This document shows, in pieces, positions 52,183 through 59,717 of a stretch of DNA of 59,717 bases. A program made the translations under genes and the position numbers. The notes under the pieces were generated by a model. That model was not told the DNA's origin, made no database searches, and was given only the letters and a program-made list of their open reading frames with translations. The first letter of the stretch is position 1. Each line of letters opens with the position of its first letter. This DNA is from an uncultured Traorella sp. (GTDB taxonomy: Bacteria; Bacillota_I; Bacilli_A; Erysipelotrichales; Erysipelotrichaceae), in assembly GCA_944324265.1 (NCBI GenBank), contig CALUVS010000009.1, positions 1 through 59,717 of the forward strand, in the 5' to 3' direction.

Positions 52183-54117
52183 TTACTTCTTCATTGTTTT
52201 TATCCAATCTTTCACTTCATTGTATTTCTTTCGATCATCATCTTTCAACAATTCTAAAAGTCTCTCGATCCATTCTTCACATTGATAATGGATGCTGTGC
52301 TTTTGATCAAACTCTGCCATTGTCATCGTATTTTCTTGGTTTGTCATCTCGACAGTCTTTTGAAACGCAAGAGTGAGATATTCCTTTGTACGCCAATCTT
52401 CTTTTTGCTCATCTCGGTTCCAGATTAATTTCGGACGTTTCATCAATCCAAGATACAGCAGCTGATCTATCTCAATACTTTCTTTATCATAGTAATCTTC
52501 CAGATATACCCTTCCCTGTTTTCGCTCAACACCTACAGCCGGATATCGTTTCAGCCATTTGCGCCGTTCTTCAGGAGCTTCAATCTTATCTATAGGCGCT
52601 TTGGGTTTTCTCAAACAGCAATGTTTGTATTTTCTTCCGCTTCCGCATGGACAAGGATCATTTCTGCCAATCTTGTTTTCTTGAACCTCTTCGTTTTCTA
52701 TCATAGCCTCAATGATTTTTTCGAAATCCAATTTCTCTTCCTTATCATCTGCAAACATGTCCCATGACTGAATATATTCAGCGGCATCCATTGGCTTTTC
52801 ACAGATTCGTTCTTCGCTGTATTCAAACATCATATCTACACAAGCATCATAGTTTCCTAAATATCCCTTTTCCATCAGATGATAATCAAGCATGTAGCGA
52901 ATCTTCGGCAGCATGTCAACAAAATGACATCTGCAGATCAGTTCCGCAGTCTTATTATGAATATGGTCAAATTCCTGTGCGTTTTGAATAATCTGTGAAA
53001 GATAATCTTTCCAATCTGTTATTGAAACTTCCCCATCCAGATACAGCTGTCCCATCACACTCAAAACTGCCGCCCTGACAAACTCATCGATTTCTTTATC
53101 CGCAATCATCTGCTTCAAATGATGTATATTTCCGTCATAGGTATTGTACAAGATATCCGACAAGCCTGAAGTAATCGTATCGCCGATCAGATAGTCTACC
53201 ACCTTTGATGAAAGAGACACAAGTTCTGTGATTATTTGAAATGATTCTTTGTCCTGAAATTGTCCCAACAGAAACAATGCATAAAAATGCAGCTGATAGT
53301 CACTTTCCAGATTCATTTGTTCCTGTATTGCTTTCTGCAATGCTTCTCGCAAATATGGCTTCGCTTTTTCTTCATTGGCTATTATTATTTCAAAAGCCTC
53401 TTTCGGAAAAGAATCACTCATGTAGGTAATTTCTGCAATGGCTTGTTCAACTGCATTCTCAGAATCTTTACTTGCAAGAAGTCTTTCATGTCTCATCTTT
53501 TTCTCATGATCGATAAAATTATATAAAAGTTCTGATCGCTCTGAATTGCCCAATGCCTGATACTCATCACCAAGTTCTCGAAGCAGATCCTTTTTATCAC
53601 GAAATCTCACACCTGATATTACTTTCTCAAATAATTCGTTTAAGACTTTTTCATACCTGTCATCCCCATTGTCATGCAGTCTTCGAAAGCAGCCGATCCA
53701 GCCCCATCCCCACAATGGATCTTCTTTCAGATAATCCTCATACAGTTGATAACATTTCTCAGCATTTCCGAGATTATTGTACTCATCTGCAATATCTCTT
53801 TTTGCGTTTTCATAAAATAATTGTCTGCTTCTGCTCCATTCAATTGTTAAGATCTGCCGGTTGACTTCAATGCATTTCTCACTTAATTCGGCGTTATGAA
53901 GCATCATCACAGCATCATTGGCCCAGTTTCCGATCTGCCAATCAAGAATATCACTTCCCAGTTCATTCGAATAATTATTTTCTCGCTCCATCAGCGCATA
54001 TAAATCCTGCCACGCCTCATACATCTTTTCTGCAGCCGATATGCAATCGTCATATTCCATTCCATACGCATCCATAAATTTTCCATCTATTCTTTCAGCT
54101 TCTTCCATTGTGATCAT
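52183..54117 (-). CDS. SEC-C motif protein with long helical-repeat region
   Basis: A cytoplasmic protein of 644 residues. The first 450 residues are helical repeats in TPR/HEAT-like style (for example NLGNAEKCYQLYEDYLKE near 110-127). A SEC-C zinc motif, GRNDPCPCGSGRKYKHCC, lies at about 483-500, with the CXCX8CC ligands intact. The last 130 residues are unassigned. SEC-C motifs bind zinc and often occur in proteins that contact other proteins or translocase. AAGGAGAAATTTAGTT precedes ATG 54117. The small gene upstream (gap 33 nt) is probably in the same transcript. Confidence 0.8.
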   Translation of the reverse strand: MITMEEAERIDGKFMDAYGMEYDDCISAAEKMYEAWQDLYALMERENNYSNELGSDILDWQIGNWANDAVMMLHNAELSEKCIEVNRQILTIEWSRSRQLFYENAKRDIADEYNNLGNAEKCYQLYEDYLKEDPLWGWGWIGCFRRLHDNGDDRYEKVLNELFEKVISGVRFRDKKDLLRELGDEYQALGNSERSELLYNFIDHEKKMRHERLLASKDSENAVEQAIAEITYMSDSFPKEAFEIIIANEEKAKPYLREALQKAIQEQMNLESDYQLHFYALFLLGQFQDKESFQIITELVSLSSKVVDYLIGDTITSGLSDILYNTYDGNIHHLKQMIADKEIDEFVRAAVLSVMGQLYLDGEVSITDWKDYLSQIIQNAQEFDHIHNKTAELICRCHFVDMLPKIRYMLDYHLMEKGYLGNYDACVDMMFEYSEERICEKPMDAAEYIQSWDMFADDKEEKLDFEKIIEAMIENEEVQENKIGRNDPCPCGSGRKYKHCCLRKPKAPIDKIEAPEERRKWLKRYPAVGVERKQGRVYLEDYYDKESIEIDQLLYLGLMKRPKLIWNRDEQKEDWRTKEYLTLAFQKTVEMTNQENTMTMAEFDQKHSIHYQCEEWIERLLELLKDDDRKKYNEVKDWIKTMKK

Positions 54118-54150
54118 AACTAAATTTCTCCTTTCCTTTCATTTTGCTTT

Positions 54151-54522
54151 CTATTCCAATTTCATCAATTCATCCAAAAACGCGTCAAAATCAAAATTAA
54201 AAAAGAGATCCATCGGTAAACTTACATCATACTTTTTTGAAAATTCTTCAATAAATTCATCCGTTACATTTTTATTTTTTTCATATTCTTTCTGCAGATC
54301 ACGTTTCATCTTATCCCGAATTTCAAAAGCATTTTCTTCTTTTGCATAAACAATTCCGTAAAATTTATCGTAACTGAAATAAATTTCATAGGGTCCATCC
54401 ACAGCAGAAAACACACTGACCTCAAGTGCATCATCATATACTTCATCAATTTCCAAATATTTTTCCTTATAATATCTTTGTTTTTCTGAAAAAGTATCCG
54501 TAACATTCTTCCATTTCATCAT
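54151..54522 (-). CDS. Hypothetical acidic protein
   Basis: A 123-residue, acidic, helix-rich soluble protein with many Glu, Lys, Asp and Phe residues. I know no family. It ends FFNFDFDAFLDELMKLE. AAAGGAAAGAAGA precedes a double ATG start at 54522. It lies immediately upstream of the SEC-C gene, and joint function is likely but unknown. Between it and the divergent metallopeptidase gene (54523-54719) I see no other feature. Confidence 0.65.
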   Translation of the reverse strand: MMKWKNVTDTFSEKQRYYKEKYLEIDEVYDDALEVSVFSAVDGPYEIYFSYDKFYGIVYAKEENAFEIRDKMKRDLQKEYEKNKNVTDEFIEEFSKKYDVSLPMDLFFNFDFDAFLDELMKLE

Positions 54523-54719
54523 TCTTCTTTCCTTTCATTTTTAATCAGTTTATATTCATCTCTTATAAGTATTTCTGCTTTTATTATTCATGAGAATCAT
54601 TGATTTATCAAGTTCTCTTTAAAAGAATTTTTCAAAAAATGAGAGCAATCATATGCTTCTTATCACTGATTTCAGTTCTAAATCCCGCATATTCTCTTTT
54701 TTATCACATACAATAAATC

Positions 54720-55307
54720 ATGCGCAGATTCCTCTTTTTATTCTTTCTTATTCTTATCTTGACTTATCATTTCTCACAAGAGGAATCTTTTTTTCTGGCA
54801 GGAGTCAAAGTAACACTGAATGCTTCGATTCAGGAAGAAATCAAAAATAAATATATTCATCAATCCATTCCTGTACCGATCATGCTTCAAAAATATGTCA
54901 CACAGATTCATTTGATTGATCAGAAAGTGCTCAATGAAAATTATTCGATTCATACCAGCGGTTATACCGAAAGCTATTATCAGGATGGCATCTGTGTTTC
55001 CAGCATCATTTATCTTTCCAATGAAAACTTTCATCAGGAAACCCTGCTTCATGAAGTATTGCATGTCTATGATTCCTATCAGCAGATTTCCAAAGAAAAA
55101 GCCTTTGCACAGCTGGCAGAAAAAGAAATGGATCTTTCGCTTCATGAGCGAATTGTCAAACATTATGAAAAAGAGAGTTATATCAGTGAGTATTTTGTGG
55201 AAAGTGCTTTTTCGGTTCTCTTAGATTCCAAAGAGTATCAAAAAAATCATCCATTGACTGTCAAATATATCATAAAACGATTCAAAGAAGACCAAATCAT
55301 TGCTTAA
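54720..55307 (+). CDS. Putative exported metallopeptidase, anthrax lethal factor-like domain
   Basis: A 195-residue protein with an N-terminal signal or anchor (residues 3-18). It contains the zinc motif H111-E112-V-L-H115 followed by VYD, and a downstream E157-Y-F-V-E161. The HEXXH plus EYFxE pair is the hallmark of gluzincin peptidases of the anthrax lethal factor/ATLF type. A surface-acting peptidase or an inactive relative is inferred. The start ATG 54720 has no clear ribosome site; the frame opens shortly before and no better start is seen. Confidence 0.65.
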   Translation: MRRFLFLFFLILILTYHFSQEESFFLAGVKVTLNASIQEEIKNKYIHQSIPVPIMLQKYVTQIHLIDQKVLNENYSIHTSGYTESYYQDGICVSSIIYLSNENFHQETLLHEVLHVYDSYQQISKEKAFAQLAEKEMDLSLHERIVKHYEKESYISEYFVESAFSVLLDSKEYQKNHPLTVKYIIKRFKEDQIIA

Positions 55308-55329
55308 ATTAATTTTTTTCATGTATAAT
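55300..55329 (+). promoter_or_regulatory. Promoter of the pyrR-M42 operon
   Basis: TTGCTT (55300-55305), 18 bp, TATAAT (55324-55329), 24 bp before the pyrR ATG. Confidence 0.55.
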
Positions 55330-55352
55330 AATACTGCTTGGAAGGTGAATTT

Positions 55353-55874
55353 ATGGAATCAAAAATTGTTTTGGATGCGGATGCCATGCGCCGCTCATTG
55401 ACAAGAATGTCGCATGAAATTATTGAACGCAACAAAGGTGTTGATAATGTCATTTTAGTAGGAATACAGACACGAGGTGTCTATTTGGCTGAAAGAATTG
55501 CTGCTTTTATTGAAAAAGTAGAAGGCAAAAAAGTAGAAGTAGCCTCTTTGGATATTCATGCATGGCGGGATGATATTGATGAGAAATTGCCATTGCCGAA
55601 GCCGACATTTTCAGTCGCAGATAAAAAAGTCATCCTCATTGATGATGTTTTATTTAAAGGCAGAACAGCTCGTGCTGCTTTGGAAGGAATTTTGCATCAT
55701 GGACGTCCCAAAGAAGTGCAGCTGGCTGTCTTGATTGATCGAGGACACCGGGAACTGCCGATTCGTGCGGATTATGTTGGGAAGAATATCCCAAGTTCCA
55801 TGAATGAAACAATCAAAGTGAAAGTAAAAGAAATTGATAGCTGTGACTGTGTCACAATAGAAAAAGGAGAATAA
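55353..55874 (+). CDS. pyrR: PyrR bifunctional pyrimidine regulator / uracil phosphoribosyltransferase
   Basis: A 173-residue type I phosphoribosyltransferase-fold protein. The PRPP loop is [19 protein letters not shown] near 93-111, with [13 protein letters not shown] near 37. In Bacillus, PyrR binds pyr mRNA and attenuates it when UMP is high, with weak UPRTase activity. No pyr genes lie here and the leader is too short for an attenuator, so it would act elsewhere. ATG 55353 is chosen by GGAAGGTGAATTT. The M42 peptidase gene starts 1 nt after its stop. Confidence 0.93.
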   Translation: MESKIVLDADAMRRSLTRMSHEIIERNKGVDNVILVGIQTRGVYLAERIAAFIEKVEGKKVEVASLDIHAWRDDIDEKLPLPKPTFSVADKKVILIDDVLFKGRTARAALEGILHHGRPKEVQLAVLIDRGHRELPIRADYVGKNIPSSMNETIKVKVKEIDSCDCVTIEKGE

Positions 55875-55875
55875 C

Positions 55876-56898
55876 ATGAATCAAAATGAATTCTGGGCTT
55901 TTGCCAAAGAACTGCTGGCGATTGATTCTCCCAGCGGTTATACGAAAAAAGCCATTCAGTTTTTAAAAGAAAAAGCAGAAGAATTGGGATATGAAACTTA
56001 TCTGAATCAAAAAGGAAACTTACATATTCAAGTGAATGGTGTAAATCAAAACAAAACAGTGGGAATTTCTGCCCACACAGATACATTGGGATTGATGGTC
56101 AGATCCATCAGCAGTGACGGTACTTTAAGATTTACCAATATCGGCGGTCCTCAGATTCCGACATTGGACGGCGAATATTGCCGTGTGCTGACACGAGAGG
56201 GAAAAGTAATTACCGGTACCATTCTTTCGACCAGTCCTTCTTCTCATGTTTACAAAGATGCGAAGGATAAGGCTCGTGATTGTGACAATATGATGATTCG
56301 TCTGGATGAAATCGTCAAGACAAAAGAAGATGCGGAAAAACTGGGAATCATGAATGGGGATATTGTTGCCATTGATCCAAAGACAGAAGTAACGCCAAGC
56401 GGATTTATCAAAAGCAGATTCTTGGATGATAAAATTTCTGTGGCCTGTCTTTTTGCTGCATTAAAGGAATTAAAAGAAAAAAATATTACACCTAGCTGCA
56501 ATGTTGTTTTCATCATCACAACTTATGAAGAAGTCGGACATGGGGCTTCTCAGATTCCGAATATCAGTGAATTGTTGGCCTGTGATATGGGATGCATCGG
56601 TACAGATCTGGCCTGCACGGAATATGATGTCAGCATTTGTGCGAAAGACAGCAATGGTCCTTATGATTATGAAATGGTCGGTGAATTGATTGAATTAGCG
56701 AAAAAAGCCAAACTCAATTATGCCGTTGATATTTATCCATTCTATGGTTCTGATGTCGGAGCTGCACTGCATGGGGGCAATGACATCAAGGGAGCTTTGA
56801 TTGGTCCAGGTGTTCATGCTTCTCATGGCATGGAAAGAACTCACTGGCAGGCATTGGAAGCTACAATTCAATTATTAATTGCTTATATGACAAAGTAA
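55876..56898 (+). CDS. M42 family metallopeptidase (glutamyl aminopeptidase/endoglucanase-like)
   Basis: A cytoplasmic di-metal aminopeptidase of 340 residues, which in this family forms large dodecamers. Metal and catalytic residues appear in AHTDTLGLMV near 66, DDKISVACLFAAL near 182, TYEEVGHGAS near 216 (catalytic Glu pair), DLACTEYDV near 245, and the final His in GVHASHGMERTH near 315. AAAAGGAGAATAAC at the end of pyrR is its ribosome site. Co-transcribed with pyrR, probably by position only. Confidence 0.93.
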   Translation: MNQNEFWAFAKELLAIDSPSGYTKKAIQFLKEKAEELGYETYLNQKGNLHIQVNGVNQNKTVGISAHTDTLGLMVRSISSDGTLRFTNIGGPQIPTLDGEYCRVLTREGKVITGTILSTSPSSHVYKDAKDKARDCDNMMIRLDEIVKTKEDAEKLGIMNGDIVAIDPKTEVTPSGFIKSRFLDDKISVACLFAALKELKEKNITPSCNVVFIITTYEEVGHGASQIPNISELLACDMGCIGTDLACTEYDVSICAKDSNGPYDYEMVGELIELAKKAKLNYAVDIYPFYGSDVGAALHGGNDIKGALIGPGVHASHGMERTHWQALEATIQLLIAYMTK

Positions 56899-56922
56899 AA
56901 GGCTCAGATTCGAGCCTTTTTA
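56897..56922. terminator. Bidirectional terminator
   Basis: GGCTC/GAGCC stem extended by AAAA/TTTT with a 6-nt loop, between the M42 gene and the convergent aldo/keto reductase. Confidence 0.85.
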
Positions 56923-57942
56923 CTTATTCCAGACATGTTTTTTATCCGCATCTTCTTTTGTATTCTGAGCCATGACACCGACCAATCGATGCGGAACATA
57001 GAGTTCCTCCAAATAAGTCATATCTTCCTGAGTTAGCTCTAATTCAACTGCCTGGGCTGCTGTTTCTGCATGTGTGATCTTAGTAGCACCGACAATCGGA
57101 GCGCAGACTTTCTTTAACAGCCACGCCAAAGCAATCTCACTCATGCTGACATGATATTTATCTGCCAACTGCATAACTCGCTCAATGATCAAGCTATCTT
57201 GCTGAGCTGTGCTGTCATATTTCAATTTGGCATAATCATCTTCTATCAAACGCTTGGAAGTTTCATTAGGACGTTTGGAAAGACGTCCGCCGGCCAATGA
57301 GCTGTATGGCGTCATCGCAATATTTTCCTGTTTACAGAATTGAACCATCTCTCGTTCTTCTTCACGGAATATCAGATTGTAATGGGACTGCACAGAAATA
57401 AATTTCGCAAAGCCGTATTTTTCAGCTAAAGCATTGGCTTGCGCCAGCTGATAAGCAAAGCAGTTGGAAATACCGATATATCGAACTTTTCCTGCTTGAA
57501 CCTGCTGATTCAGTCCTTCCATGATATCATAAAGCGGAGTACGATGATCCCACATATGATAAATATACAAATCTACATAATCCATGCCTAAATGCTCTAA
57601 GCTTTTATTCAGCATATTCTCGATGTGCTGCTGGCCGCTGATACCGGCATCAATTTCTTCCTGCGTACGAGGCAGAAATTTTGTGGCAATGACCACTTCA
57701 TCTCTTTTGGCAAAATCACGAATAGCTCTTCCCAAATATTGTTCACTTGTTCCGTTTTGATAAGCAATCGCTGTATCAAAAAAGTTGATGCCTAATTCTA
57801 ATCCTCGTTGAATAATTTCCCTGGAATGTTCTTCATCCAAGGTCCATGTATGCTGGCCGTTATGAGCATCACCAAATCCCATGCATCCTATACATATTTC
57901 AGAAACCATTAAATCTGAATTGCCTAATTTTCTATATTTCAT
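56920..57942 (-). CDS. Aldo/keto reductase
   Basis: A 340-residue NADPH-dependent aldo/keto reductase of the AKR11/YhdN-like type. Catalytic Asp and Tyr are in FFDTAIAYQNG near 53-63, Lys in ATKFLPR near 84, and His in YIYHMWD near 128. The cofactor-binding end is VGATKITHAETAAQA near 280-294. AAGGAGAAAA precedes ATG 57942. It starts 10 nt after the amidase stop on the same strand, so the two are likely one operon without clear functional link. Confidence 0.93.
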   Translation of the reverse strand: MKYRKLGNSDLMVSEICIGCMGFGDAHNGQHTWTLDEEHSREIIQRGLELGINFFDTAIAYQNGTSEQYLGRAIRDFAKRDEVVIATKFLPRTQEEIDAGISGQQHIENMLNKSLEHLGMDYVDLYIYHMWDHRTPLYDIMEGLNQQVQAGKVRYIGISNCFAYQLAQANALAEKYGFAKFISVQSHYNLIFREEEREMVQFCKQENIAMTPYSSLAGGRLSKRPNETSKRLIEDDYAKLKYDSTAQQDSLIIERVMQLADKYHVSMSEIALAWLLKKVCAPIVGATKITHAETAAQAVELELTQEDMTYLEELYVPHRLVGVMAQNTKEDADKKHVWNK

Positions 57943-57952
57943 TTTTTCTCCT

Positions 57953-58672
57953 TTATTCACCTAACTGCGCATGTATGCTTTGAGCAATTGCCTGCGCAAT
58001 GTTTGTCTGTCCTTCCTGACTGTTTAAGTAATTAAAATCATCACTGTCACTGATGAATCCTAATTCAAGCAAAAGTGCAGGGACTGTATTTTGATCAATG
58101 ACATACAGCGAATAAGTTTCCTGTGTATTTTTCACACCGCGATCAATAGTATAGCCTATACCATTTAAGCCATTTTCAATTGCATAAGCCAGCTGAGTGA
58201 TTTCTTCATTTCTGAAATCCGAATAAATTTCAAAGCCATAAACTCCATCATCATAAGCATTGCTGGCATTCAAATGAATGGAGATATAATAATCAGCTTC
58301 TTCCTGTTCAGCTAAATCAATTCTTCTCTGCAGCTCTTCTCTTTCACCGATCCATTCAATCTCATCATCCACACGTGTATAGACGATTTGATATCCATAG
58401 TCCGTCAGATAATCTCCAATCATCAAAGCAATCGGCAAAGTGATATCTTTTTCGTAAACATTTGAAATACTGACTCCTCCGGCATCCATACCGCCATGTC
58501 CGGCATCCAATACAATTGTCGGCATACTGTATTCACAAGCCTTGATCGTATAATTTGTATTTGAGATAAACCCTTTCTCATCAGAAAACGTAAAGTGGGA
58601 TAAAAGAAAACAGCATCCCGCTATCATTAAAATACAGCCTGCCAGAAATTTAACCCGTAACTTTCTTTTCAT
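57953..58672 (-). CDS. N-acetylmuramoyl-L-alanine amidase, CwlD-like (Amidase_3)
   Basis: A membrane-anchored wall hydrolase of 239 residues that cleaves the amide bond between muramic acid and the stem peptide. There is an N-terminal signal anchor (about 8-30). The zinc ligands are His in DAGHGG near 60, Glu in VYEKD near 73 and His in SIHLNAS near 132; the catalytic Glu is in LLLELGFISD near 205. No wall-binding domain, as in CwlD. ATG 58672 is chosen by TAGGTGATCATC upstream. Confidence 0.93.
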   Translation of the reverse strand: MKRKLRVKFLAGCILMIAGCCFLLSHFTFSDEKGFISNTNYTIKACEYSMPTIVLDAGHGGMDAGGVSISNVYEKDITLPIALMIGDYLTDYGYQIVYTRVDDEIEWIGEREELQRRIDLAEQEEADYYISIHLNASNAYDDGVYGFEIYSDFRNEEITQLAYAIENGLNGIGYTIDRGVKNTQETYSLYVIDQNTVPALLLELGFISDSDDFNYLNSQEGQTNIAQAIAQSIHAQLGE

Positions 58673-58691
58673 GATGATCACCTAACCTTTC

Positions 58692-58705
58692 TTTACTTAA
58701 GTAAA
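58692..58705. promoter_or_regulatory. Perfect 14-bp palindrome upstream of the amidase gene
   Basis: TTTACTTAAGTAAA lies 20 bp before the amidase ATG, in the 292-bp region between divergent genes. A second dyad, TGAAAC/GTTTCA (58724-58743), follows. Both are candidate operators with no known owner. Confidence 0.5.
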
Positions 58706-58895
58706 TGTTATTGGTAAGCACAATGAAACTCATTACAGTTTCAATTATAAACACACACTTTATCCATGTAAAATACTTCTCATCAATATCATATTATACC
58801 TGAATCGCATAATAATCTTATCGAAGAAAGATTTAAAAAACATTGAAGTTTATAAAACATTATTATACATAGAGTAGAATGCAAAACTCAGAATA

Positions 58896-58924
58896 TTGAC
58901 AAAATTAAATTTTTTTATTAGCAT
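58896..58924 (+). promoter_or_regulatory. Promoter of the flavoprotein lipoprotein gene
   Basis: TTGACA (58896-58901), 17 bp, TAGCAT (58919-58924), about 40 bp before ATG 58965. Confidence 0.55.
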
Positions 58925-58964
58925 GAAATTAGTCTATTTATTCACTAAGGAGGGAATGAAAAAA

Positions 58965-59717
58965 ATGAGACGATTATTTGCTTTATTTATTTGTGGGTTC
59001 ATGGTATTGTCAGGCTGCTCAGCAAACCAGACGGAAACAACTGAATCAGAAACAAAAATGACGCCTGGTACTTATTCTTCAGTCGGCACAGGATTTAAAG
59101 GTGATATCAAAGTAGATGTTACTGTGACTGAAGATGAAATTACTGATATTTCAGTAGTTGAACATAGAGAATCGAATGGCATTGGGGCTGAAGCTTTGAA
59201 TGTTTTAGTTGATAGTATGCTCAAATACCAAACTGCTGGCGTTGATTCTGTTACTGGTGCTACAGTTACTTCAGCTGGCTTTAAAACTGCTGTCAGAGAC
59301 GCTTTAACTCAAGCAGGTGCAGATATGGACAAATATGGTGCTGCTCCGGTGATTGATGAAATCAAAGAGGAGACAATTGATGTAGACGTTGTGGTAGTAG
59401 GTGCTGGGGCTGCCGGTATGATGTCTGCTTACTATGCTGCTAAAGAGGGAAACAATGTCCTAATTATTGAAAAAACACCAATGGTCGGCGGTGCAAGTGC
59501 CATGGCTGGCGGTGCAATGCTAGGTACAGATAGTACTTGGCAGAAAGAACTTGGCTATGAAGATTCAACGGATGCTTTAAAGCAACGTTTATTAGAACAA
59601 GGACACTATAAAAATGACGAAGCAACTATTGATTTATATATGAGCTTTATCGGTGAAAACTTTGACTGGATTGTATCAGAAGATGGCGGCAATATGCCAT
59701 ATAACAAAACTGGTTCT
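58965..59717 (+). CDS. FMN-binding/FAD-dependent reductase lipoprotein (partial, runs off the window)
   Basis: The first 251 codons of a secreted flavoprotein of the fumarate/urocanate reductase type. MRRLFALFICGFMVLSGC is a lipoprotein signal with lipobox Cys18. An FMN-bind domain follows (about 30-118) with DSVTGATVT near 92-100, the motif where ApbE attaches FMN to the first Thr. The FAD_binding_2 domain then begins at VDVVVVGAGAAGMMSAYYAA near 141, with GGASAMAGGAM near 175. Such proteins accept electrons outside the cell in flavin-based electron transfer and reduce fumarate, urocanate or related acids. AAGGAGGG lies 10 nt upstream of this ATG and is too close to ATG 58956. The 3' end is missing. 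Confidence 0.9.
   Translation, partial: MRRLFALFICGFMVLSGCSANQTETTESETKMTPGTYSSVGTGFKGDIKVDVTVTEDEITDISVVEHRESNGIGAEALNVLVDSMLKYQTAGVDSVTGATVTSAGFKTAVRDALTQAGADMDKYGAAPVIDEIKEETIDVDVVVVGAGAAGMMSAYYAAKEGNNVLIIEKTPMVGGASAMAGGAMLGTDSTWQKELGYEDSTDALKQRLLEQGHYKNDEATIDLYMSFIGENFDWIVSEDGGNMPYNKTGS

Noticed and set aside
54653-54850. ORF of 65 codons overlapping the metallopeptidase start
   Set aside because: No ribosome site; the overlapping frame carries the HEXXH protein.
55330-55352. PyrR attenuator in the pyrR leader
   Set aside because: Only about 20 nt lie between the expected transcript start and ATG, too short for anti-terminator and terminator stems.

Overview
The window reads as chromosome of a low-GC, anaerobic, Gram-positive gut Firmicute, most likely Erysipelotrichia. 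This is judged from AT-rich codon use, strong AGGAGG ribosome sites, pyruvate:ferredoxin oxidoreductase, a glycyl radical enzyme, LytR-CpsA-Psr and CwlD-type wall enzymes, an IS1634-type element and CcpA-like cre sites. I could not run a taxonomic search.

Layout. 1-8.5 kb: a TetR regulator with a damaged start, nifJ, a DUF975/SDR pair, an XpaC-like pair and a DUF4430/ECF S-component pair. 8.7-16.8 kb: a secreted CAP-domain protein, a PfkB sugar-phosphate kinase, an ABC-F ATPase, an LCP wall ligase, lipoproteins and a patatin-like gene broken by one stop codon. 16.8-21.8 kb: a compact, apparently undescribed peptide system. One strand carries an HTH/TPR regulator and a small secreted peptide. 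The other carries a 30-codon precursor gene that ORF callers would miss, a radical SAM/SPASM enzyme with an N-terminal recognition-like domain, and an ABC exporter. 21.9-31.6 kb: lipoproteins, a SpoVK-like AAA+ protein, a HSL hydrolase/ROK operon, and divergent TetR-AraC versus flavodoxin-AKR-SDR genes. 31.6-43.4 kb: an NSS transporter, a YkuE-like phosphoesterase, tRNA-Trp, a HAD phosphatase, two GNATs, a nucleoside ABC importer (nupNOPQ-like) with cre sites, and the yjjI/yjjW glycyl radical pair. 43.4-45.5 kb: an IS1634-family element between perfect 88-bp direct repeats. 45.5-47 kb: a probable toxin-antitoxin locus (HTH-DUF3990 plus partner) with two near-identical 32-bp operators. 47-59.7 kb: a GNAT, a MarR-controlled heterodimeric ABC exporter, a SEC-C/helical-repeat protein, a lethal-factor-like metallopeptidase, pyrR with an M42 aminopeptidase, an AKR, a CwlD-like amidase, and the start of a flavinylated lipoprotein reductase that runs off the window.

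How the parts work together. The peptide locus is organised like a quorum-controlled RiPP pathway: secreted signal, TPR receptor, modified precursor, exporter. The intergenic DNA between its two arms carries shared elements and dyads, and a perfect 14-nt inverted repeat brackets the precursor gene. Nucleoside import and the HSL/ROK operon carry cre-like sites, suggesting carbon catabolite control.

Caution. Four genes look broken by single-base events (TetR start, patatin, a lipoprotein, an SDR). At least one lies in a homopolymer. These may be assembly errors or real decay, and only reads can decide.
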